Source: Pseudobdellovibrionaceae bacterium (GTDB taxonomy: Bacteria; Bdellovibrionota; Bdellovibrionia; Bdellovibrionales; UBA1609). From it: a DNA stretch of 63,604 nucleotides. The DNA is taken from assembly GCA_025354795.1 (NCBI GenBank), contig JANXMF010000081.1, forward strand, positions 1 through 63,604. The letters run 5' to 3'. Position 1 is the first letter of the stretch. The number at the start of each line of letters is the position of its first letter. Of this stretch, positions 1 through 9,898 are shown in pieces. The position numbers were made by a program, and so were the translations under genes. The notes beneath the pieces are model-generated. The model saw only the letters and a program-made list of their open reading frames with translations, was not told the origin of the DNA and made no database searches.

Positions 1-197
1 GTTTCGACTTTGGGCTGGTTGGCAGGGTTCACTTGAGCTTGTGGAGCAGTACCGGCAGCGGGCAGAGCTGAGTTGGCCGGTGCGGGTTTGATCACTGCAT
101 TCGGGTTGGGCGTCGGCGTACCGGAACTGAAATAGAAGTTCGCGAACAACGCCAGTGCCCCGATGACGAGGCCGAAAACCACTAGCTTATTCCCCAT
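1..197 (-). CDS. Hypothetical membrane-anchored protein, truncated by window start
   Basis: Minus-strand reading from CAT at 195-197 gives MGNKLVVFGLVIGALALFANFYFSSGTPTPNPNAVIKPAPANSALPAAG..., open to base 1; N-terminal hydrophobic segment then Pro/Ala-rich region. Confidence 0.7.
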   Translation of the reverse strand, partial: MGNKLVVFGLVIGALALFANFYFSSGTPTPNPNAVIKPAPANSALPAAGTAPQAQVNPANQPKVE

Positions 198-277
198 GAT
201 ATTTTCCAGACGTCAGACCCCTTTCACTCAATGGTAAACAAAGCCTGAATGGGGAGCAACCTTAATCACTAAGGGAC

Positions 278-811
278 CTAACCCAAAAATTTGAAGGTCT
301 TTTCATTGAAAAAATCGGGTGCTAGTTTTGCACTTTTGCATTTCGGGCAAGTGAGGTCTGCGGGAAGCGTGATGGAAGGGCGCTGACCAGGTTGCGCGTA
401 CTGGTAGTCTTTGCCTCGCGTCAATGTGAGCGTGCTTTCGTTGCCACAGCTCTCACAGGCGAAGGGTGCGCGAAAAGATTCAATGGTCATGCTTTTAGAC
501 AAAAACCCCATGACGATATTGGCTTGCGAGGCAATCATGGAGGGGCAGTTCACCAATAGCACCGCACAATTGTTGGGAATGCGCAAAGTCCACAAAATCC
601 AATTCTTAACACCGATAGAATTGATGGAGTGCACGTTGGTCAAGTCCACGGTGAGCGCAGTGATACCGGCCAGAGGCAGGATAAAAAGCGGCGTACTCTC
701 ACCAATGGAGCCATCCAAATTCGCTCGGATTCGGGTGTCCTCACGCTCAAGCTTCACGCTCTCACCTTTTTCGTATCCTTCTAGTATATAGTGCGGATCC
801 CTTGGTCTCAA
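278..811 (-). CDS. STAS-like domain protein with C-terminal zinc-ribbon-like Cys pairs
   Basis: 177 aa ORF; 'LTVDLTNVHSINSIGVKNWILWTL' resembles STAS core; CxxC pairs (CESC, CPKC). Confidence 0.65.
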   Translation of the reverse strand: MRPRDPHYILEGYEKGESVKLEREDTRIRANLDGSIGESTPLFILPLAGITALTVDLTNVHSINSIGVKNWILWTLRIPNNCAVLLVNCPSMIASQANIVMGFLSKSMTIESFRAPFACESCGNESTLTLTRGKDYQYAQPGQRPSITLPADLTCPKCKSAKLAPDFFNEKTFKFLG

Positions 812-921
812 TACTAAACACCGAAGAGTCCCAAATTGCGGCGAACGGGTGGCGCCAGTCGTTTTTGCCTTAGGGACGCGGTAAACTGTTGGGGGCGACC
901 CGCACTAACCAGGGAGTTTCC

Positions 922-1284
922 ATGCTGCACAGTCGAGCTTTCTCAAAATGGTTTATTTTTATTGGCGTGGCGATGATTTGGACCTTAAATGGATGTGGTA
1001 CTTTTTCACGTTCGCGGGAGCAAAACTTGTATCAAGTGCATCTAGGCCAAAGTAGGGTGGAGCTGGTCGAGGCGCTGGGAGAACCGGCGCGCGAGAGCCA
1101 GGATGGTGGTCAGGAGAAATGGTTTTACCAAGTTTATTCCTATGACCGCAGGCAAACTTATCCTTACACCGCGATTTTTGAACACGGCAAATTGACCCAT
1201 TGGGATTTTGACACCAGCCGCACCACTGAAAACCTGCATGCGCACGAATCGCGCAATCCGTCTTCGCAGGATCCACGCTATTGA
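922..1284 (+). CDS. Small lipoprotein, SmpA/BamE-like
   Basis: ATG at 922; signal peptide with lipobox LNGC; 'HLGQSRVELVEALGEPARE...EKWFYQVY' resembles SmpA/OmlA fold. Confidence 0.6.
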   Translation: MLHSRAFSKWFIFIGVAMIWTLNGCGTFSRSREQNLYQVHLGQSRVELVEALGEPARESQDGGQEKWFYQVYSYDRRQTYPYTAIFEHGKLTHWDFDTSRTTENLHAHESRNPSSQDPRY

Positions 1285-1970
1285 TGAAGCGACTTTCTTT
1301 GCTCTTTCTCGTGATGTTTGTGATGGGAGCGGGCAACGGCTCTCACGAAGTTGAAACCAATTCCGTTCACATGGCGAGTGCACCGGGCTGGGTCACTCGG
1401 GTCAAAGTGGACAAAGTCATCGATCACATTCAAATGGTGCTCGAGTGGGACATTCGCCGGATAGAAGCCTACTGGCATTCCGATGCCACCGAATTCGCCA
1501 AAGGCCACGGTCGCGGTCCGTTGGTGATGGCCTACTCCCTAAAAGATAAAAATGCCATCCATCTCGGGCCCAAGGTGACCGACGCCAACTTCAACGCTTA
1601 CTTCGGTCATGAATTGGTGCATATCATCGCTTATCAAAAGTACAAGCAAGCGATTCCGAAGTGGCTAGAAGAGGGCTTGGCCAATTATTTAGCCAAGACC
1701 GCGAAGGTCGACTATCATTGGTTGTCCAGTCAGGCAGCGCCTAAAGATGTGCGTGAGCTCACTCATCCCTTTGACGGCAGCGAGGATCGTCTTCGCTATC
1801 ATTACATGGCTTCGCAGGCTTTGGTGGAAATGATCGCGGCCAAATGTGATTTGGCCAATTTGTTGCGTTTGAGTGTGGGTGAAAAGATGGATGGGTACTT
1901 GGACACATATTGCGAGATTAGAGATTTGAATGCCGCGTTTAAAGCTTGGGTCGCCAAACGCGGCAAGTGA
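1284..1970 (+). CDS. Putative zinc metallopeptidase (gluzincin/peptidase MA-like)
   Basis: Signal peptide; HELVH followed by 'WLEEGLANYL', an HExxH...E arrangement; TGATG overlap with upstream gene. Confidence 0.65.
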   Translation: MKRLSLLFLVMFVMGAGNGSHEVETNSVHMASAPGWVTRVKVDKVIDHIQMVLEWDIRRIEAYWHSDATEFAKGHGRGPLVMAYSLKDKNAIHLGPKVTDANFNAYFGHELVHIIAYQKYKQAIPKWLEEGLANYLAKTAKVDYHWLSSQAAPKDVRELTHPFDGSEDRLRYHYMASQALVEMIAAKCDLANLLRLSVGEKMDGYLDTYCEIRDLNAAFKAWVAKRGK

Positions 1971-1971
1971 G

Positions 1972-2454
1972 TTAGCGTGCGGCGACTTTGGCGCTGATCG
2001 GGGTGAAAGTCAGATCAATCTTACCCTTACCTTGCGCTTGGACCGTGTCACCCACCGGCACCAAATGGTCAGTCTCAAGCAGGCGGGTAAAAACCGCGTC
2101 ATGGATTAAGGAAAGATTCTGATTGCCGCAATGATCAATCAAGGCCGTCGATTTCCAGTAAATGGACTCTTCGTTGTCACTCGAGATATTGCCTTTCATC
2201 GTCCGGCACGGGGATTTCAACACAAAGTGTTTACCTTTGGCATCTTGTGAAAACACAATGGTGATGGTTTCCGGGATGGCTTGGGGTTTGGTGACACAAG
2301 CCGAGCTGGGATTGCGCATCTTTTCCAGATCGCAGCGGGTGCCGGAACTGTAATGCGAAACTTTAAAGGCTTTGCCCACGGGGAGGTTCGCAGCCAGAGC
2401 GGATTGGCACAAGATGTTTATCGCTATTAAATTAAATAAGTTTAATAATTTCAT
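1972..2454 (-). CDS. Hypothetical secreted protein
   Basis: 160 aa ORF with signal peptide MKLLNLFNLIAINILCQSALAA; GAGG ribosome-binding site upstream. Confidence 0.6.
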   Translation of the reverse strand: MKLLNLFNLIAINILCQSALAANLPVGKAFKVSHYSSGTRCDLEKMRNPSSACVTKPQAIPETITIVFSQDAKGKHFVLKSPCRTMKGNISSDNEESIYWKSTALIDHCGNQNLSLIHDAVFTRLLETDHLVPVGDTVQAQGKGKIDLTFTPISAKVAAR

Positions 2455-2763
2455 CGCAACCTCGGTTTAATTCCGCTTAACGGGTGGGATACGCTCTCTA
2501 AAGCAAGATTCGTGCAAAGCCCTGGCCGCGGCAAAAGCCGCGTGATTTCGCGGGCGCCCCTGACCGTTTCCTAGACACATGTCGAGCTACTCCTAACACC
2601 TGTTTCAGAGTGAGACGAAGCCGCCGGAGCACGCGGACCGAGCTTCCTTATGACCAATGTCGCAATTTAAAAATTTGAGTCCGTTTGCACACTTTGGTCG
2701 CATCGAAATACGTGAGTGAATCCCCGATAAAACCAATGTGCATATATAGATAGGAAATAATAG

Positions 2764-5367
2764 TTGAAGCGTGAGAATCGCACCGACCGAATTTTAGTTC
2801 TCGTTGCTCTTGCCATTTTCATAATGGCCAGCGGGCTATTTTATTTCGACGGTTGGATCTGGGGGAACCGCCACAGCCGCAGTGATCATATCGGCGTGCT
2901 GGCTTCGCGCTCCGGTGACGTGCGCATGAAATTCAACGGCGAACTCAAGTGGCAAAAAGCTTCGAATGGCCAAGATTTAATTTACAATGATGCGGTTTAT
3001 GCCGGAGCCGGCGCGCGCGCCCAGCTACAACTGGGTGAGAGCGAAATGACAGTCTCTGAAAATACCCTGATTGTGCTTCGCCGCGACCAGAACGTAAACT
3101 TCATGAATTTAGCGTACGGCAATCTGTTCGGCAACATCGCCAAAAACGAGAAGGTGATTATCGACACCGGCGAAGGCAAGCCGATCGAATTGACCACCTC
3201 CAGCCGCACCTCGATTGTGCTTAAAAAAACTGGCCGCCACACCGAGCTCGAAGTTGTTTCGGGCGATGCCAAAGTTAAAATCGACGGCAAAGACACCCAC
3301 CTCACAAAATCAACACGGGTCATGGTGGACGAAAAGAACACCAGCAAAATGGAGCCGGTGGCACTGCAGCTCGTGCATCCGCTCAGCTCTCAGGTCGTTT
3401 ATTCCGGCGCCCCGACCACGATTCCCTTCGCGTGGAAGTGGAACACTGGCCGCACACCCACCCGCGACGAGCGCTACACCGTCGAATTTTCCGAGTCTCC
3501 AGCCTTTGCGGAATTGAAAGCCAAACGCGACGTGCGCGGAGCCTTAACTACCAACCTTCCCGTAGTTGAATCGACCAGCCTATTTTACCGCGTGCGCGCG
3601 CCCGGCGGCGTACTCTCCGGTATTGAAAAAATAAATTTTGTGCGCATGGGAAAACCAATAATTATCAAGCCCGTGGTTCAAGACCGCATTCTCACCAGTC
3701 GCGATAGCAAAGCGCCGGTGGAGATCGTGTTCGAGCGGCCGCCCAACTCCAGTGTTTTTTACCAGATCGCGCGCGATGCCGAATTTCAAGGCGTGGTGGT
3801 GGCGGAGAACACGCCGCAAGAGAAGCGTGTGCAAGAACTGCCCGCTGGACGTTACTTTGTGCGCGCCAAAGGCGGCTTTGGTGGCACGCACTGGACCGAT
3901 TGGACTGAGCCCGTGCCGTTCACAGTAGAAACCCGCCAAGACATTTTGCCTTTGGTGCAAATGCGCGACAAAACGCGAGTGATTATTCCCAATCGTGACT
4001 ATCCGCCGGCGCTTTACCAAAGCGCTGCACCTAAGGTGGAAAATTACCTTGCGGGCCGGGGGTTGCTGCGCAACTTCTTCGCGGTTCCGGCCGGCGGCAT
4101 GGATGAATTGCGCGTGCAGTTTGAAAACGCTGAGGCGCGCGCTCAACACGACAATTCGTGGCCGGTAAATCGCATCCATCCGGCACAATATAAATTCAAG
4201 TACCAATACAGCAAAGAAGGCTGGCAACTTTCGCCCTGGTCGACGCCCAAGAAATTGGAGATCTCGATGGAGCCGCCGCGACCGGTGGGCAATGTCCGTT
4301 ACGGCAACACCGACGTGAAGAGTGGAATGACCGAGGCTGAGTGGGATTTCACGCCGTTGCTGTTCGCACGCTCTTATGACGTCGAGATTTCCCACGATCC
4401 TTATATGCGCGCGCCCACCGAACTGAAGGTAGAGCGGCCGATGGTCAAAACCCAGTTGCGTGGCGACAACTATTGGCGCGTGCGGGCGCGCGATGCCCAG
4501 GGCCACATCATCAGTGAATTCTCGCAAACTCAAAAGCTCCTGGCCATGGTCCCGCAATTTTTAGCCAAAAACGATCTCACGCCGAAGCCTCCGCCTGAGC
4601 GCAAACCCGCGGCCGTGGAAAAAACGGTCACGCGCATTGAGCACAAGGGCGACGTCCCGTATGATAAAAATGGTTGGTGGATGTGGGTCGGCGGTGGTGA
4701 AAACTACGTCAATTACCAGCAGTCGATGCAGGCTATCGGTACTCTTAGCGATCAGCACCTCAGAGGCCCGAGTGAATATTTAGAAGCCGGATACAGCGGC
4801 CACAGCGGCACGGGCGGAGTCATGACGTTTAAGTCCACCCTCGGCGAACTCGATCCGGCCAACGCCGCGATCGACAGCACCGTCTATAAATGGAAGACGT
4901 TTTCACTCGAGGGGACCAGCACTCATCTCTCCAAATTCACCTTTGTCGGCATGCCCATCACCTACGGTTTTCGCGCCGGTCTCCAACAGCACCAACTGCC
5001 ATTCGTAGTGTTCAACACCTCCGATGGCTCGCTCAGCATGCGCTCAAACACCATGAACAACGCTTCACTCGGCACGACCGCCGAAATGGTGCGCCGACGC
5101 TGGACCTATTACTGGATGATTCGCTACCAATATCCGCTGTCGAGCTCCGCCAGCGGCAGTTCACAGTTTGCAATCAAGCCGGTCTTTGATTTCGACGGTT
5201 CAATCGGCACATCCTACAATCTGACCCGCCAGTTGAAGCTTGGCCTGTTTTGGTATGGGCAATGGCATCAGTTTAATTTTGATTACGGCGATGGCGAGCA
5301 GTCCTACACGGGGTTCCAGTCGTTGTTCTATTCTAACGTCGATTTGCGTTTGGGATTTGATTTTTAG
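2764..5367 (+). CDS. FecR-domain protein with long extracytoplasmic region and probable C-terminal outer-membrane beta-barrel
   Basis: TTG start with AGGAA upstream; N-terminal TM helix; FecR-like 'GVLASRSGDVRMKFNGELKWQKASNGQDLIYNDAVYAGAGARAQLQLGES...'; C-terminus alternating and ending LRLGFDF. Confidence 0.75.
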   Translation: MKRENRTDRILVLVALAIFIMASGLFYFDGWIWGNRHSRSDHIGVLASRSGDVRMKFNGELKWQKASNGQDLIYNDAVYAGAGARAQLQLGESEMTVSENTLIVLRRDQNVNFMNLAYGNLFGNIAKNEKVIIDTGEGKPIELTTSSRTSIVLKKTGRHTELEVVSGDAKVKIDGKDTHLTKSTRVMVDEKNTSKMEPVALQLVHPLSSQVVYSGAPTTIPFAWKWNTGRTPTRDERYTVEFSESPAFAELKAKRDVRGALTTNLPVVESTSLFYRVRAPGGVLSGIEKINFVRMGKPIIIKPVVQDRILTSRDSKAPVEIVFERPPNSSVFYQIARDAEFQGVVVAENTPQEKRVQELPAGRYFVRAKGGFGGTHWTDWTEPVPFTVETRQDILPLVQMRDKTRVIIPNRDYPPALYQSAAPKVENYLAGRGLLRNFFAVPAGGMDELRVQFENAEARAQHDNSWPVNRIHPAQYKFKYQYSKEGWQLSPWSTPKKLEISMEPPRPVGNVRYGNTDVKSGMTEAEWDFTPLLFARSYDVEISHDPYMRAPTELKVERPMVKTQLRGDNYWRVRARDAQGHIISEFSQTQKLLAMVPQFLAKNDLTPKPPPERKPAAVEKTVTRIEHKGDVPYDKNGWWMWVGGGENYVNYQQSMQAIGTLSDQHLRGPSEYLEAGYSGHSGTGGVMTFKSTLGELDPANAAIDSTVYKWKTFSLEGTSTHLSKFTFVGMPITYGFRAGLQQHQLPFVVFNTSDGSLSMRSNTMNNASLGTTAEMVRRRWTYYWMIRYQYPLSSSASGSSQFAIKPVFDFDGSIGTSYNLTRQLKLGLFWYGQWHQFNFDYGDGEQSYTGFQSLFYSNVDLRLGFDF

Positions 5368-5512
5368 AAACTGGGCTCATCAACAATGCCGTTTTACGTC
5401 CCCCACTTCACCAATTTACATTGTGCAGACTCGTACTCAATCGAAATCACTGCTGAATTTGCCAGGCACGAATCCTGAATTACAATAACCACCACCTGCC
5501 AAGGATGGCTGT

Positions 5513-6181
5513 GTGGATTTTTTCACGGAGGAAGAATTGCCCAAAATCGCCGATGGCTGGCTACGTAAAATCATGGCTTCGATTTTTCTCTCAGCCGCCA
5601 TTCTCGCCATCGCCAATCTCGAGACCATCTGGCGGGAATATTTGCATGCCGAAGTCGACTATAAGATCACCAGACCCGAGAAGAAAACCAAGGCCGCAAT
5701 CCATCTCAAGCTCGACAAAGTCGCGGGTGATTCCATCGATCAAGGCTTTGAAGCGAGCCTTGAACAAGATGCCCTGAACGACGAAAATCCCTTCGCCAAA
5801 TTGCGCGACCTTGAGCCCGTGCAACGTATCTTGCGCAAAGGCATTGCCCACTATCACCGCGACACTTATCGCAGCTCGGAGTACCAGCAAGAGAGTGGCT
5901 ACGATTTAGTAGTGTATGCGATCCAACAAAAGGACGGGAGCGCCTCGACTATTCTAGCGTATCTGGAGCGCAACAAAATCTTGACCGTACACGATGTCGG
6001 ATCCGCCGATGACCGTGTTTCCGTCGTGGTCTTTGTTGTCGGCGAGGGTGAGGGTTCCGACTACGCTTTGTACCGTAACGGCGACGCGAAAGAGCAATCC
6101 AAACTGTCTTTGGCGGAGGCCGAAACCCTCATCAACCGCCGGATTAGCGCCGGGGTGCCCTTTTTCTCTGTAGCGCGTTAA
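5513..6181 (+). CDS. Hypothetical protein with one TM segment
   Basis: GTG start preceded by AAGGA; 222 aa. Confidence 0.55.
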   Translation: MDFFTEEELPKIADGWLRKIMASIFLSAAILAIANLETIWREYLHAEVDYKITRPEKKTKAAIHLKLDKVAGDSIDQGFEASLEQDALNDENPFAKLRDLEPVQRILRKGIAHYHRDTYRSSEYQQESGYDLVVYAIQQKDGSASTILAYLERNKILTVHDVGSADDRVSVVVFVVGEGEGSDYALYRNGDAKEQSKLSLAEAETLINRRISAGVPFFSVAR

Positions 6182-6359
6182 GTACAGTCCTGAATTCTTT
6201 ACACATTTTGGCTATTTTGCTGGTTTTGGCGGCACCAAAAGTGTCTGCATTTATACTCTTGACGGCTGTAAAAGACTCGATGCATAACTTGTTCTCGCGG
6301 TGGAGCACTCTCCGTCACGAATGAGTGGAAAACTAAAAATAACTAAAGGATTACTGCAA

Positions 6360-7343
6360 ATGTTGAAAGCAATGCTTGGAACACTTGTGTTCGCGCTGTC
6401 TCTCTCAAGTCATGTATATGCTGCTGATGAAAATTCGTCGGAAAGCAAGACGTCGGTAAAAATTGACGATGCTGCTGGCAGACGCAACTCCGTTGCAGGC
6501 GATATCGACGAAGAGATTACCAACGCTAAATTGCGTGCGGAGTCTGGCTCGAAGTCGAAGTTCTCGATGTCGGTGGAAGCGACCTACACCGGCGGTTCCG
6601 TGTCGCGTCCGTTTGGCGAGAATCGTCCTGACATTAAAGGTATCCCCGGCGCCCAAAAATCAACCAGCGCCAATATCGGTGTGAATGCCCGTTACCGCAT
6701 GAATAAGAACGATAGTATCACTGCAGGTACTAGCTTTGGCGTCATGACTCCCTTTCAAGGTCGAGTCAATTCGAAGCGCAAACAGTTCAACGTTTTTGAC
6801 CCGAACGTGGCTTACAATCGCGTTGGCAAAGTCGGTGATTTGCAAACCACCGGCCTATTGCAGTATTCGCCTGGTACCTCAAACGAGGCCCGCGATGCGG
6901 ATCGCACCCATGCGGTTTCGGCGCAATATGTAGCGATGAAGGCCTTCCAAAATGGTATCAGTATCGGTGCAGCCTTCGAAGCTGACTACTACGTATATAG
7001 CACGGGTGCCGGCAAGAGTAAGAACGCGGACAACTCGTTGCTAACCGGAATGTATGGAAACGATGGCCGCGCACAGTGGGAACTTGGTATTTTTCCTTTG
7101 GCTGAATATGCGATCAATGATCGTTACTCCTTGCGTACAGTGTTCGGTTATTTCAACTGGTATCACCTCGTTGGAGACGCCAATCGGGCACGTTTGTTAC
7201 AAGCATACGTCTACCAGTCCATTGGCATTGGCGTTGCGGTAACTCGCGATGTCTATCTGTATCCAAACGTTCAGTTCCTCCCGGGCGAAATGCGCGCGAA
7301 GGACACCAACGTTGCATTGAATGCAACTCTCAACGTATTCTAA
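6360..7343 (+). CDS. Probable outer-membrane beta-barrel protein
   Basis: ATG 6360 after AAAGGA; signal peptide MLKAMLGTLVFALSLSSHVYA; aromatic-rich alternating strands ending NVF. Confidence 0.65.
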   Translation: MLKAMLGTLVFALSLSSHVYAADENSSESKTSVKIDDAAGRRNSVAGDIDEEITNAKLRAESGSKSKFSMSVEATYTGGSVSRPFGENRPDIKGIPGAQKSTSANIGVNARYRMNKNDSITAGTSFGVMTPFQGRVNSKRKQFNVFDPNVAYNRVGKVGDLQTTGLLQYSPGTSNEARDADRTHAVSAQYVAMKAFQNGISIGAAFEADYYVYSTGAGKSKNADNSLLTGMYGNDGRAQWELGIFPLAEYAINDRYSLRTVFGYFNWYHLVGDANRARLLQAYVYQSIGIGVAVTRDVYLYPNVQFLPGEMRAKDTNVALNATLNVF

Positions 7344-7364
7344 ATAAAAGCGTTGTTGAAGTAG

Positions 7365-7396
7365 AAAAAACGGCAGCTAAACGCTGCCGTTTTTTT
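7365..7396. terminator. Rho-independent terminator, probably bidirectional
   Basis: AAAAAACGGCAGC-TAAAC-GCTGCCGTTTTTTT between convergent genes. Confidence 0.92.
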
Positions 7397-7403
7397 ATGC
7401 CTT

Positions 7404-8213
7404 TTAGCCGGCCTCTTGGAAGCGGCCGTTGAGAATTTTAAAAACAAATTCTGATCCAAGCTGCCGAACGAGCCGCGCTTGCACGGTGCTTTGCAATTCC
7501 TCAAAGCGCAGCTCGCACAGCCATGATTCGAGCCCCGGAGGATAGGTGTTCGAAAGGCTACGCATGAGAATCTCGTCGCCGTTGATTTTGACAATCTTAG
7601 CCCACGGTCCGAGCCCTTGGAAGTTCACCAAGATCGGCAAACGGACGGTCACAAGCACCCCTAAATGGGGGGTTGGCTGGAAATCGGACTCCGCAAGGAC
7701 CTGCGCCGGGGCTGCCGGACGGGGCACCCAATCGGTCACTTTCGGCCATGCGGGTTTTGGTAAAACCCACCCGAACTTTGGCGTTTGCAGAGAAGGCATT
7801 TTGGGGCTCGGCACATAGGCCGTGACCTGTTGATGAAACTCCTGGACGTAGACCAAAATAAATATCGCGACATTGATAATCATGGCGATGACCGCCTGAG
7901 GTAGGGCGGTGCGTGCGTCGGCCGTAAATGAGAATGAGTTATAAATAATAAATAGCCCTAACAGAGCAAGCACCAGCGACCAGCTCGAGCGGCGGCCCTT
8001 CACCATCATGGCTCCAATCACGAGACTGCCTAAATTGAGAAGCCAGTAGCTCAGAGGTAAGTGCGTCGCGACCGCGCTAAGGCCTTTCCAATTCCAGATG
8101 TCCGTGCGTTTTTGCACAGCCGCAATCAACATCAAATTGCAAAATGGAGAAAGTAAGAACAGCACTCCACCGACTTGGATTGTGCGTTCCCGGCGGAGCA
8201 GCTTCGCGGTCAT
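7404..8213 (-). CDS. Multi-pass membrane protein with C-terminal soluble (PilZ-like?) domain
   Basis: Four or so hydrophobic helices; C-terminal region with 'LGVLVTVRLPILVNFQGLGPWAKIVKINGDEILMRSLSNTYPPGLESWLCELRFEE'. Confidence 0.55.
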   Translation of the reverse strand: MTAKLLRRERTIQVGGVLFLLSPFCNLMLIAAVQKRTDIWNWKGLSAVATHLPLSYWLLNLGSLVIGAMMVKGRRSSWSLVLALLGLFIIYNSFSFTADARTALPQAVIAMIINVAIFILVYVQEFHQQVTAYVPSPKMPSLQTPKFGWVLPKPAWPKVTDWVPRPAAPAQVLAESDFQPTPHLGVLVTVRLPILVNFQGLGPWAKIVKINGDEILMRSLSNTYPPGLESWLCELRFEELQSTVQARLVRQLGSEFVFKILNGRFQEAG

Positions 8214-9079
8214 GCGACGTCCGCGCCCGGCTTTTTCGAGTCGGGTATGAAGCGCATCTGCGCCACCACCTGGGGTTCGGATTCGTCAACGACCGGCGCT
8301 TGACTCACAACCGGCGCCTGGATCGGATCATGTTGCGGCTCAAACGCCTGCTGTGGATCCTTAGCGCGCATCTTGCGTCGGAACTCCAGGGCCTGGCTGG
8401 AGGCGATCACTAAGCAAATAGCCAGCGGATCAAACACGAAGATCAGAATTAGAATTAAATATTTGACCACTTGATCCACTTCAAGATTAAACGCTCGCGC
8501 AATGTATATGATCGGGCCCACTTTACGTTTGAGATCGACATTTTGCACTTCGGTCTTTGTAGTCGTCGCATTAATTTGTTCGATATTGCGGCTGAGCCGC
8601 GCAAGCTCGGGCTCGGCCTCTTTTCGCGCCGTGAGTTTTCGGGTGATGCGGCTGGCAGGGATTTCTTCAACGGCGCGATTGATGCGCTCGACCTCCGCTT
8701 GCGCCCGGATGAGCTCACCCTTTAACGAGGCGAGCTTAATATTTTCGGTATCGAGCGCGGTAGTGGCGCCTTGATAAGCGTTCGAAAAAAATCCAAAGAT
8801 GCCCATGCTTGTGATTAGACTCAAGATCACCACCGCCAACGAAAGGTAGCTCTTAAAAATCCTGTTCTGCAAACGCCAGGTTTGGTGCAAGTAGGCCGCA
8901 ATGACAAACTTGGCCAATTCGAGCGACGCCATGGCTGCAACAATGGCGGTGGACGCACCAGAAAAAAGCTGGCTTAAGCCGAAGACTGAAAAACTAGCTC
9001 CCAGCGTCGACACTGAAACCGCGGTTAAAATAACGCCAATCACGCACCATAGGGCTACCATATGAAGAGTTATCGGCAA
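8210..9079 (-). CDS. Membrane protein with central coiled coil
   Basis: TM helices flank a charged coiled-coil (ENIKLASLKGELIRAQAEVERINRAVEEI); 4-bp overlap with downstream gene. Confidence 0.6.
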   Translation of the reverse strand: MPITLHMVALWCVIGVILTAVSVSTLGASFSVFGLSQLFSGASTAIVAAMASLELAKFVIAAYLHQTWRLQNRIFKSYLSLAVVILSLITSMGIFGFFSNAYQGATTALDTENIKLASLKGELIRAQAEVERINRAVEEIPASRITRKLTARKEAEPELARLSRNIEQINATTTKTEVQNVDLKRKVGPIIYIARAFNLEVDQVVKYLILILIFVFDPLAICLVIASSQALEFRRKMRAKDPQQAFEPQHDPIQAPVVSQAPVVDESEPQVVAQMRFIPDSKKPGADVA

Positions 9080-9277
9080 AAACGAAGGTGAATTCGCCGT
9101 CCTTGTGTCCAGAACGGCAGCTCGATTAATGTATAGATTTGCCTCAAAAGAGAACCAGGTAGTACTTAGGTAACTTGTCCTTACCGCGACTGGTCGACCC
9201 CCGGGCTTGAAGGGCCTATCGACTTTAGGCTATTCTTTTTGTCCGAATCAAAACGCAAACGCAAAAGGGGAAGTCAT

Positions 9278-9886
9278 ATGAAATTTTTTAATCTGATTCT
9301 ATTGGTAGCTTCGATATCGGCCTGGGGTGATGCCACCTATAAGCCAGGGACCTTTCAAATTGACCCGGCCCATAGCAAAGTGGGTTTTGAAATTCCACAC
9401 TTGGTGATTTCCACAGTAGAAGGGCGTTTCACGGCTTTTGAAGGCAACGTGATCTTAGATCCCAAGTTTGAGAAATCATCGGTGAAGGCCACGGTTGAAA
9501 TCAGTTCCATCGACACCGGCGACCCCAAACGTGATGAGCACTTAAAAAGTCCGGACTTTTTTGATGTCGGTAAATTTAAGACAATGGCTTTCGTGAGTAA
9601 GTCGATCACAGGGACACCTGAGTCGTTTAAGCTCAACGGTTCGCTCACTATTAAGGGTAAAACCAATGCAGTGACCTTTGATGGTAAGTATTTGGGCATT
9701 GTGAATGACGGCAATGGTAAGGAAAAGGCAGTTTTTACCGCTACTGCTAAGATCAAGCGCGCTGAGTATGGATTAACTTGGAATAAGCTGGTCGAAGCCG
9801 GACCAGCCGTTGGCGATGAATTGACGATTCAGCTCAAGATCCAAGCGGGCCGCCCCGCGGCCGCCAAAGCACCGGCTAAAAAGTAG
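9278..9886 (+). CDS. YceI family periplasmic protein
   Basis: 'FQIDPAHSKVGFEIPHLVISTVEGRFTAFEG...SSIDTGDPKRDEHLKSPDFFDVGKFKTMAF...LTIKGKTNAVTFDGKY' is characteristic of YceI. Confidence 0.93.
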   Translation: MKFFNLILLVASISAWGDATYKPGTFQIDPAHSKVGFEIPHLVISTVEGRFTAFEGNVILDPKFEKSSVKATVEISSIDTGDPKRDEHLKSPDFFDVGKFKTMAFVSKSITGTPESFKLNGSLTIKGKTNAVTFDGKYLGIVNDGNGKEKAVFTATAKIKRAEYGLTWNKLVEAGPAVGDELTIQLKIQAGRPAAAKAPAKK

Positions 9887-9898
9887 CCGGTCCGCGCC

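Noticed and set aside
2580-2700. Weak resemblance of the minus strand to 6S RNA ('GCTCGGTCCG...GCTTCGTCTC')
   Set aside because: About ten shared bases only; overall fold not demonstrable by eye, so not called as 6S RNA
3580-4557. 325-aa minus-strand ORF opposite the FecR-domain gene
   Set aside because: Arg/His-rich shadow-ORF composition and no recognisable domain; plus-strand frame is clearly coding
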